Shown here: piece after piece, positions 22,501 to 34,500 of the stretch
Layout: each line of letters opens with the position of its first letter
Numbering within the stretch: the first letter of the stretch is position 1
NCBI GenBank assembly: GCA_024449915.1
Contig: JAMZAV010000050.1
Location: forward strand, 248,001-312,000
DNA length: 64,000 nucleotides
Reading direction: 5' to 3'
Source of the DNA: Sweltsa coloradensis
Lineage: Eukaryota; Arthropoda; Insecta; Plecoptera; Chloroperlidae
Notes under the pieces: generated by a model
What the model was told of the DNA's origin: nothing
The model's database searches: none
Seen by the model: the letters and a program-made list of their open reading frames with translations, nothing else
Translations under genes and position numbers: made by a program

Positions 22501-25500
22501 GAAGCAGTAAAGAGATCCCACGCATACTAAAAACTCAATAAAAGCTCATCCATCAACGCGACGGGACTTAAGCGTTTTCCTAGTCTTGATAACAGGATGG
22601 TACAGCAACTAAACTAACACACAAGTGCCCGTTCTGTTACAGATAACGTGCCTGGAAAGAAGCGTTCTAACCGCAAGGTGCAGCGAGACGGCGTGAAGTC
22701 GGACAAGAGCGGCGTCGCCCAACAACAAGACAACGGTGAACGTGCCGAGGATGAGATGGACATTATGCGCGTTGCCACGACTACTAATCAACACGTCATG
22801 GGAGGTATGTATACTTCCAAGAATAGTTCCTTGTGGAAACCAATGCATGGGGATGCATTGGAATCTACATAGCAGTTCAAAATTGTGACTCACAAAATTA
22901 ATTCGACTATGCATTGGTTAGTTTTCTTGGCAATTCCTATAAATTGGCAATGTCTTAGTTTGTTGATGTTTTTCAAGTTATCAAAACATACCCAAAAGTT
23001 TGATTCTTTATGAAGGGTTTGAGTAACACAGGTACCCAACCAATGTCATCTTTGTCTAGCAATACTAAGGATGATAGAGGCTCGCAAGCAAACACTAAAT
23101 GTTCTTAGCCCAACAAGCCAGGGTTAGATAGATAGATTACTCTTCCCATGTAGACCATGTTCCGAGTGTATTACATGTCATGATATATCTAGGCTAATAC
23201 ATGCCACCAAGTTACTATTTTTATCCTTGGGAGATACAAAAAATCCTAAGAAATCCTTGAAAATGGATATTTAGAATTTTGCGTAATATTACGTAAACAA
23301 ATTATCTAAATTTTCTGGCTTTCATACAATAAATTTAATACACTACGGCTACGCCACTTTGATTTTAAGAATATAACTAAACTACTAATTAGATTAAGAT
23401 TAGATGCTAGCATTGGCCTAAGAATCTGAATTTTCTTAGAATATGCATCAACGCTTTAGTTTTCGCCATATCGTGTCTAAACTGACGGTGTTTATTTACT
23501 AGTAGCCGGTGCTAATCATGTTTTATTATTACTTATCGAGTTATTGTTGATTGTTTTTTACTTTTTAGGCTGTATTGAAAATATTGTATTCATTTCATGT
23601 ATGTATATTGTATTTTTATGGTAGAACTAGAAAATACTGTACTAAGATTTTGGCAAAAATCCTGGTATTTTTGAGACACCTTAAAAATCCTTGAAAAAGG
23701 ATAAAATTCTTGAAAGTGGCAACCCTGCAATAAGCTGGTGATTTGTCATCCCCTGACCCGACTCATGCTGGAACTGGCTGTTTCATAGTAACAACACTAA
23801 TTTTTGTATTGCTTCACCCGTTAGGTGGAAGAACAAACTCAGTCTTATTGATTGTCTACACTTTTGTTTTGTATGTTATGTTTTCCATGTTATTTGTATT
23901 GTGAAAACAAAATAAAGCAACTACTACTACTACATGAACGGATATGAAAGACTTGCGTAACTTTTCATGTTCCAGACGAGACGTTCCCAGACCCAGACCT
24001 GTTGAAGAAGTACGGTCGGCCAATCTTGGGCCGAGGCTTGATGCTCAGCTGCAAGAATGAAAACGTTTACAAACAAACCCTGCACAAGCAAGGGGGAGAT
24101 ACGAGCAACAGCCAAGTCTCGGATTACATTCAATATAAGGCGAAAAGAAATACTAAATCTTCCGTGAATGGTGAAGCAAATGGAGCTATCGATGGCCACG
24201 ATGCTATTAACAGTGCTAGGAAATCAAAAGGCCAAGGCGCTATCAAACAAGTTAAGAATGGCCACGGTACTATAAAACAATCTATGGATGGCTCACTAGC
24301 TATTAAGCAAGCTACCAATGGTCCCATGAATGAAATTCTAAAAATGGATGACATGGTTCAACAGCTCGATTTGGATGACGGTAAGTTCTAAATTACAATT
24401 ATATTTTCTATATAATTTTAATTATGTATTATCAATTTTGTAATGCTGTATACCACGAGTATCGTCGTATCACAAAATGTAGATACTACGGTTATGATTT
24501 TTTTTTTCTTCTTCTTCTTCTTTCAAACACCCAGAGTTGGATTTAAACTTTAAAGTTAAACCATTCTCTGCCTAGCCGCCCAGTAAAGGTCCGCTGCTTA
24601 TTTCCTCTTTTTGAAACTTTTTGTCTGCAATTTGTCCCTACATATTATTTTATTATTTAATATTCATCATTGTTTATCAACAATATTGAACATGCTTGTA
24701 GCCCTAGGTACTTTCTAAGTACCTACATACATGGAACCATAGGTTTGTTATTTTTCATTAATACAATCATGACAATGTATAACATTATAAATTTACAATA
24801 GAAAATTATTTGATTTCAGAATATTCTCAGGGCGACTGTTCCAGCATCGTACTGGGTGATTCTCCGCCGGAGACGCGAGCAACGTTCTCGTCCGGAGATG
24901 ATTCCTCTCTGCCGAGCGATCAGTCACGATCTTCTTCTTGCAGACCAGACTCCGAGTCTCGAGGTATCTAATCAAAATAAAATACATACGTAGTTAGTAG
25001 ATTGCAAGATGACACTGGATGTAAGCCGAACCCCGATTAAAAGTAAAGCTAGCAAAAATGTATAGCATGTAAATACCTCTAAGTTTGCCATCGGTCCCAA
25101 GCCGGGGTGGCTTTTAGAACTGCGAAAATGTGTCAAAAAAGGTCGGCTTGCAATCGGGTAAATACAGTAGTTTACAACGTCACCCAGCATTAGCAATAGG
25201 ATTGTATTGCACGGCACCACCACTACGTACTTTGTTATTATTTACAATTCCGAAATTAAAAAAGTCCGCCCCAACCGGGAATCGAACCATGGATCTCCCC
25301 GATCTTTCTTTTTTAATTTCTGAATTGTAGGCCTACTAAATAATAACAATTACACCTACGGGAGTGTTTCCCGACGAACCAAATCGAGAAATAAACCCTC
25401 GCTCACACCTGCGTAAAGGTAATGACATTATAATTAATGTTTGGTGGTCAGTTTAAAGACAGCAGATATTCGTTGCAGTACTGCTCCATCCATTCAGACG

Positions 25501-28500
25501 TATAATGCAACTACAATTCAGAGCTTAAAATGTGCCCGTCCTGATGGTCTAGTGGTTAAGACGCCTGTCTGGAATGCGAGAGATCCGTGGTTCGATTCCC
25601 GGTTGGGGCGGACTTTTTTAATTTCTGAATTGTAGTAAATAATAACAATTACACCTACGGGAGTATTTCCCGACGAACCAAATCGAGAAACTACGTACTT
25701 TGTTTTATGTAGGCATACATGCACTGTTTCCACATTCAAATTGCTCGCCAAGCCATCTCAAATATCACACATTTTAAGTACAGTACGGTGTTAAATTAAA
25801 TAAAATGTGTACCATCCATATTGCATACCTACTCCCTAGTCTAAGCTGTCTTAACTATTATTTTTTGTTGGCTGAAAAGATCCTATATTGAACGAGATTC
25901 TACTTGTTTGTGTTTCCAATATGTTTGCCATTGCATGCCATTTGGACTACCTGATCACTGTATGTATTATTTATTTAATGTTTATCCAATTCATTTAAAC
26001 TGATTTACAAAACTACAAGTTACCAAGGGTAACAAACAAATATTATTTGAATAATTTCACAACGTAGCTACTAGGCCTACTGTAGGGCCTAGGCCTATAA
26101 AAAATTAAAACAAAATATATTTGAAAACTTTTAATTCCATTTGATAATTTTGGACTCTGCTCATGCATGCTCAATTTTATTTAATTAATTGGAATTCTTG
26201 ATTACCTTACCTCTATTACTGCTCTTTACATTGGTACTTCCTCAAAACTACCCAATTTGTTTTATTTTATTTTATTTTATTTATTTTATTTAACGTCTTT
26301 CCTATTCAGTTAAAAAACTGATTTACAAAGGAGGACGTGATTATATTCTTTCTTCTCAAATTGTTTTCCCAAACCGCCCCTCTAATGCACTTTCTTGTTT
26401 CTTCTACCAACAGAACAGAAAATGTCCAAAATGGGGATGAACGGCACTGGAAGTCTAACGACTTTGAGTTGGAAACTCAAGCTAATTAAACGTGCACGAC
26501 GCGCCTCATCTAAGTTCGCGGTTTCTGACACAATCATTTTCTCCACCAAAGTATTTGTGGGCGGATTGCCACCAGACACCGTTGAAGGTAAATATTAAAG
26601 AATTATAAACTAACCATGTACTAGGTCTACACTCTACAGTGTAAGAGATTGTTCACCATATGTCCTAATCTAATTCCTAAAGTAAAACATTTTTTCAGAA
26701 GAATGTGTGTCCCTTGTAAATACCATACAATTATGTACATTCATGATTTGTTTATTTCTATTACATTTAATAATTATATTGTACACGTACGTACGTATAT
26801 CACTAACAGTATGTAACCTATTATTTATTTCATTGACATTTATTAGATTTGGCCTGGAGGCTATGTGTGATGTGAAGAATCTAAATGCAGTGTTAGTGAG
26901 AATTTTCCTCTTGGGGGGGGGGAGACAAAATTACGAAGATACCGGTAGTCCTCATCATATGGTGTTGTGGACAAATTCCATTATCTTGATTATTACTGAT
27001 TTGAATACTAATTAAATTATGTAATTGATTAAATTATATTAGCTGCTTAATTGTCTTCTTGGTGTTAGTATTTAAAAACTGCAACAACAAATCAGTGCAA
27101 ATATCAATGTTTATTAACGTTGTTCTCCAGATGACATCAAGGAGAGCTTCAACGAGTACGGAGTGTTCACAGTGGACTGGCCGTACAGGCAGAACAGCGA
27201 GTCACCGTTCCCGCCCAAGGGGTTCGCCTTCTTGCTGTTCCAGGTGGGTGTTTGTGAGAAAATTTAACGCTAACTATTCCAAAAAACCCTGGTGTTCTGT
27301 GTAGAGTTAGCAAATGTGGTTTTTGCGGCACACAACACTGATCTATTGTTAAACTAGCCCTTAAATATGGTAGCTAGAGGTGTGTGTTTTTCGTTTTATT
27401 AAATAACACCGAAATAACACCGGTAAATGGTAATAAAACCATTTAACACTGCCTAATGGTAATAACACCATATCATCCCTTATTGGCTAAATAAAACCAT
27501 TTTTTTGTTTTTTGATATTTCATTTCACAATACTAACAACATTACTTCAACTATTCATAACTTTTTGCCGTAAACTTGCCAATGTATTCAAGCTAAAATG
27601 AAAAGGGTATGTATAAATTATTGTTGTAAATTACTTTCTTCTGATCAAATTGTGCTGTGATGTTCCCATCTTTGTCAGCAAACGGCTGCAGGAGCGATCA
27701 CTAGGTGGTACCCGTGAGATAAAAACAGGTGTGACTTATGCGCATATTGGAATTCCTTATGCATTTTTTTAAGTACTAATATGACAGTTGATTTGATAGT
27801 TTACAATTTACATCACTGTTTTGCAATGTGAGGAAGGCAAAACTAAATTAAAAACATATAACACCACATTTTGCTATTTTAAAAACAAAATTTTGGAGAA
27901 TTTTTTTTTTTCTTACAAACCTCTAATCTAATGGTAGCCTATTGAGTTGAGTTGCCCGGTACTGTAAAGGCTTCCTCGCAGCGCTTCTGTCATACGGTCT
28001 GTATGACAGAATCTAATGGTAGCCTATTGAGTTGAGTTGCCCGGTACTGTAAAGGCTTCCTCGCAGTGCTTCTGTCATACGGTCTGTATGACAGAAGCAC
28101 TGCGAGTGGTGCACTTCAACGAATTCACAGTCTGCCCCTTCATTCACGCATGAAATTAATTTATTGTGCAAATAAGGTAAATAAGGGTGTGAGACGGCTA
28201 AATCACAACCCCATGCGCAAGGCAAGCGCCAGACTACCTACTAGGGATGACATCGGGTACTCGGGTACCCGACTCCTACCAGACTCCTATCGAAGTCAAC
28301 TCCATTTTCAAGGAGTCGACCCAAAAAATTTTTTTTTTTTAATTTTTTAAATTTTTTTAATGATAAATTGAATGAGATCGCACTTGTTGTCGTAGCGTTA
28401 TCTTATCTCAACGTAAACATAAAACACAGCGAGAGTCTGGCGCAGAGACAAGCAAGCTAGCGGTGGAGTTAGTTATGGGATTTTAGGGCACAAACATTAA

Positions 28501-31500
28501 GTTAACAGTGCCATCGAGGGTGGGGGGGGGAACGGCCGACTTGTGTGCAACTAGAGTAGTGGCTAAAATAACTTTTGCAAAAATAAAAAAAATAAAAAAT
28601 AAAATAAAAAAATAAAAATTATTGCGGATCGGGGAGTCGACTCCTATCCCGTTCCAAAGGCTCCGGAGTCGACTCCAATATTTACTACCCGATGTCATCA
28701 CTACTACCTACTGTCATCAGACATTCTTTTCTTTGTTGTAAACTTTGCTGATTGATTGTTCAAATTATAACATACAACACTGGCACATCTGTTGTTTAAC
28801 TATAAAACATTTATTATAATATAACAGTTAATGTTACAATATTGAATTATGAGACAACAATACGGACACAAGCGTGGCTGTTCTTAGCACATGTGTGGAC
28901 TGGTAAGTTACCGTGATCGCTCACAGCGCCGTCTTTCTGTCATACGGGAGGATTTTTTTAATAACATGATTTCAAGTTTGCTATTACTATGTTTCACTCG
29001 TTTATAGTTTATGCAGGGTTGCCAATTTCAAGGATTTTATCCTTTTCGAGGATTTTTAAGGTATCACAAGGAACAACATAGTTAAAAATACATGAAATTA
29101 ATACATTATTTTTAATACAGCCTAAAAAAACAATCAACCGTGGGTAATAAAAACATTAGAAGCACCGAACCATAATAGTAAGACACAATAGCAAAAATTT
29201 AAACGTTGATACATTTTCAAAGAAAATTCAGATTCTTAGGCCTATGCTCACATGCAATGTTAGTTACACAAAAAATCATGAAAATTTTAATCATTCTTTC
29301 ATGTAATAAATAAAAATATAAAAATGTGCTAAATAATAGCAAAAAATAACAGCAAGGATTTCTCAGGATTTTTTAAGTAGCTCTCAAGGATAAAAATAAT
29401 AATTTGGTAGCAACCCTGGTTTCTAGCAACAATCAGGTTTTATAAGTTTGCTTACCACCTTCACGCAGCTCGAGTCTTCCGTCCGATATCTGATGTCGAG
29501 TTGCCAACCGTCCCTCGACGGAAACTACTACTCATCGGTGTCCTCTTCGTCCATTCGAAACAAACTGGTGGAAGTCCGGCCTTGGCGGATCAGCGACGCT
29601 AAGTTCCCGTCAACACAGAACAAGATGGACATTAACCACCGCAACACGGTGAGTTTCGGGACTTGAGACCATAGAAATAGTAGCCTTTTAGTAGTGACAG
29701 TAGTAGTGTCTAGTAGTGACAATAGCAGAATCTGCGGGGGGATTCTCCCAGAGCTGTACCATCTATTTTACATCCGGTGGCATTATTTATTAGTAGGGCT
29801 GTGCGAGCAGGGTTTTTTTAAGTCGAGCGAGATCGAGCGAGAATTTGAAAAAAATCTTGAATCTCGAGCGAGATTCGAGATCGAGCGAGATCCGAGATCA
29901 AGCGAGGTCGAGCGAGATCGAGCGCGATCGAGCGCACTGAAATTAGCCTAGCCGGGTTAGGCCTGTTGTCGGACCCCAAAGAAAGAATCACCTATACACA
30001 AAATAATTAGCCTAGGCGGCTTTAAAAGTAAAAATAGGGCCTACTTAAAAATAATATTTAAAAAGTAAACATTTCTCAGTTCAGTGCTTAGGGACCTAGG
30101 CCTAGGCCTAGGGCAGGCGTGGAGTAGGCCTAGCCCTAGCCTAGGCCTATCTCAGAGGTCCTAGGCTTAGGCCTAGGCTACATGTTGAACGAAATATAAT
30201 TTTTGTTTCTAACTTTATTAGTTTAATCACATTAATTTGGTAGTGAAAATAATAAGTAACAACACCTACAGCGGCCTCAGTGTAATACCCCTTTAATCAA
30301 GGATCCTTTAATGAATGTCGTAAGAAACCGATAAAGTAGTTTCTCCGTTGGAGTCGATAACGAGTCGATAAAGTGCTCTCTGCTCTCTACCGCCAACTTC
30401 ACAAATCACGCTTCAGTTCAGTAGCTCGCACGATAGAGTGCGCTACCAGTGACTAGTCAAAATGCGCGATCTGTGTGCGCGTCGACAGACGCATGCGCGT
30501 TGGCAACGCATTTGTGAAATTTCGTCTAGGCCTAAAATAAAATGTAGATGGATGTCTTGTTGTCATTTATTGGGTGTATGCTAGTGCTAGAAGTACCTAG
30601 CCTAGCTTTCGTTCTGTAGAGGAAAGTGTTTTAAAGTGAAGCGTATTTTATGCGTCATTTGTTAGTAGGCCCTAGGCCTCCGATCTTCGGGTTTATTAAA
30701 GCTCCGATCACGGAATGGAACCGGGACTCAGGCCTAGGCCCTAGGCCTATAGGGCTAGCCATTGGCCTAGCTCATCTAGGCCTAGAGATTTCTCGGCAAT
30801 GTGGAATGGTAATATGAAATTATTACGCAAAAATCGGGGAATAAATATTACTTTACCACGTCGCATAACGCAAGGTCCCGCATAATTACGACCACCGTGG
30901 TCCGTGACGGAGATATCTCAAGACTAGATTTTTCGAGCAATTTGAGATCGAGATCGAGCGAGACTCGTTTTTTCGAGCAGTATGATCTCGAGATCGAGCG
31001 AGATTCGAGCAGCACTTTAATCTCGCTCGAATCTCGAAAAGTCGAGACTCGCACAGCCCTATTTATTAGTTACATTTCATGTGGACCTTAGAGAATCACC
31101 CAGTAGATATTTTGTCATTGTTGTTAATTATTTTTCTTTCTTTCTTTTTTTCTATTTTTCAGCACCCACATTTATTGAATTATTTATTAAACATCTATCC
31201 TTTTTTTAAAAATCCAATACCAGATACTTGTACATTGTACATTGTTCTCCGCAGAGCGGGTAAGGGTGAAAGTGCAAGATCGTTTCCTATCGGGGGCACA
31301 CTTTGGCGATCTTGCTTCACCCCCTTTGCCAACAGTACGTGGTGTTCCTAAGTGGTCACCCACTCATGTACCGACCATGCCTGATGTTGCTTAACTTTGG
31401 TGGTCTATCGGGAACCGGTGTATTCAACATGGCAAGGCCGTTGTCCTATTCAGTTATATAAACTGATCAGGAGGACAAATGGACAATAATAATAATTATT

Positions 31501-34500
31501 ATTATTTGAGGTGCCGAGCTTGGCAGGCCGGTGCTGATTCGGTGATGCCCAAGATTTAGGTGGAAACACCCCTTTACCCAACTAAACGATGTTGGAACAA
31601 AGTGTAGTGATATATATATATTTATTTAACAATTTCTTAGGTACAATAATTCATATAGATACAGACTTACGCTAGAGTGTGGACACAGGTAGATCTACAT
31701 CTATATAAGTGTATATGCAAACGACTTATGTATGATCACTGGGCTGTTTCGTCGTGTCGATAATGAGCCACTGCTCGACGTTTCGCCACCCATAAATAAA
31801 ATGTAGTTAAGAGAAGTCGCCGAGGCGAGCTCTGGCTCACCATCTGACAGCGAGGGGGCGAGTTGCATGTAAACGAGTGCAGGCCTACTCCCAGAGTTAC
31901 TCGCGCGATTTTCTCGATCGTCTGACAGGCGCTTTAGACACAATTTAGTGTTAAATATAATATGCCTACTACGTATATATTTAAAACTTAAATTTAAAAT
32001 GTAAATTTAAATGAACCAAATAGTGATGACATCGGGTCCAAAAAGTTCAAACCGGTTCCTCCATGCCGGAACCTGGAAGGAAGGTCAATTTTTGTACAAT
32101 GTATCAGCCTTACCTGCGTGTTTTTTGGAAGCGACTGTAGGCCGGGAGTGAGCAGGCTTCGGCGCCCGCGCTTTGTTACGTACAACTACCGACAGTAGAG
32201 TGTCGACAGCCTCGCGTGTCAAGGCTATTCGAGTGCTTGATAATCAGCTAGCGAGGAAGGATAGATAGCTGGCTACGTCATCACGGGCTGCGTGAAAATA
32301 GACCGCATAAGAAACGGTGCGTAGAATTACCCTTTTAGCTGGAAAACGTGTCCGTGAAGGTCACTGTTGGTATAGAAGAACTTGAAAAAATTGAACCGTT
32401 TTGAAAAGTCGGAATCGGGTCGCTATAAAACCGGTTCGGAACCGGTTTCTGGGTACCCAAAGTCATCACTAGAACCAAATAGAATAATTAATAATTATGT
32501 ATATTGAAATATTTTTAAAATTATTTATTATGATTTTCCCACTCAAACAAACATCAGGATGACAACTAGAATTTTGAGTAGGCCCCTACACCTAGATACC
32601 CGAGTGTGAATATTGATTGTTCTGTGCAGGTGTTTGTGGGAGGGATCCCGCGCACGCTGACAGCCCAGCAGCTGTTAGATACCCGAGTGTGAATATTGAC
32701 TGTTCTGTGCAGGTGTTTGTGGGAGGGATCCCGCGCACGCTGACAGCCCAGCAGCTGTTAGATACCCGAGTGTGAATATTGATTGTTCTGTGCAGGTGTT
32801 TGTGGGAGGGATCCCGCGCACGCTGACAGCCCAGCAGCTGTTAGATACCCGAGTGTGAATATTGCTTGTTCTGTGCAGGTGTTTGTGGGAGGGATCCCGC
32901 GCACGCTGACAGCCCAGCAGCTGTTAGATACCCGAGTGTGAATATTGACTGTTCTGTGCAGGTGTTTGTGGGAGGGATCCCGCGCACGCTGACAGCCCAG
33001 CAGCTGGCAATCGAGATGGAACGCACGTTCGGAGCCGTGAGTTTCGCCGGCATCGACACAGACTTGGACCTCAACTACCCGAAGGGGTCAAGCCGAGTAT
33101 GCTTCGTGGAGCAACAAACCTCCATCAACGCCATCAGAACACGCTTCTCAACCTTTATCGATGGAAATGTAAAGAGAAAAGTGAGTCACATCAGATTTTA
33201 CAAGCTCACTCCTAACATTACTTTACCAAGCCCTGTTTACAGTTCTTTACCATGGCCTCTATTCTATAACTCCGACCGAATTGGATTCGTAAGTTTTTGA
33301 CGGTAATCGATTCAGTTGTGGTTGGTCGAGGTCGAAAGGAATGTGACTTTTTTCGTTATTTGAAATTTGATTATGTTTGATTAGAAAAAATGGTTGGAGA
33401 ATGGAGATAACCCCTAACCTACACCTAAACACAACCAGATATTAACTTTCTCAAACGAATAACATTAGTATGTTTAATTGATTGGATATTGCTTAACGTC
33501 TCATATTTATGCAACTTGGCTAATCGAGACGAAGGGAGGAAAACCTACCTTTAGTAAGGGCCTACCCCTTAAAGTCCTGTGTGTTCCCTTTTTTCATGAA
33601 ATTACACCATTTAAAGTTAAAACAAATTTTTCCCCAATTGGAAATAATAATGAACACCTCTATTTTAATCTATCCTTTCGAAGATGTGACAATTGACTGC
33701 GATTCATTTGTTCACATTTGGCCAACTGCTATGTGAATCATACCTTTCGAGTTTCGACCTCGACCAACCACAACCGCATCCATTAACGTAGAAAAAATGT
33801 ACGAATCCAATTCGGTCAGTTATCGAATAGGGGTCCTGTAAACAATGCTGGCTCTACCATTAGGGCGAACTAGGCAGCCGCCAAGATCTGGATGGCCGTA
33901 CTGTAGCAGACAAATTTTTCTTAAAGGTGTTTTTTTAGTAATACACCCGGTAATGATTTATTTATATGAGCAGCCTATAATATTTTTACCTGGTATCTAA
34001 TTTATATGCTGCATGCAACAAAATAAATTTAATGGAACTGATTTGTAGAAGACATGAACAAATAAAATAAACGTAAGTCTCACGGATTATGTTTTTGTTT
34101 GTGTGCTGTATTCGGGTCTGTATGGGGGGGGGAGACACTGGTCATTCTGCTCATTCATCTAGGGTGCCAAGAATAATTGAGACGCCTGTAAAATTATGCT
34201 TGATTAATGATTACTGCCTAATAGGGTTGCCAGGTGTCCCGTATTACCCGGGAAATCCCGTATTTGATGGGTGTTTCCCGCGTCCCGTATGCTCTAACCC
34301 ATTGATCAGTATATCACGTATTTAGAATAAAGTAGTCCCTGTGCGCTTTTTCAACAATACGCGCGGGCGTATAGTTACCAATCCCTTCCCCTCGGCCGGC
34401 CTTGGTGCCTGATCAGTCTGCCGCTGCTGCCTGCTGGTGGTGGGTGTTATTCGAGTGCATCATTAGCGCGGTGAGTCATTGTAGCGAGTGTCTCTAGCCG

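Noticed and set aside
31333..31442. Functional 5S rRNA gene
   Set aside because: Too many departures from conserved 5S positions, and it continues into a non-5S body within an intron.
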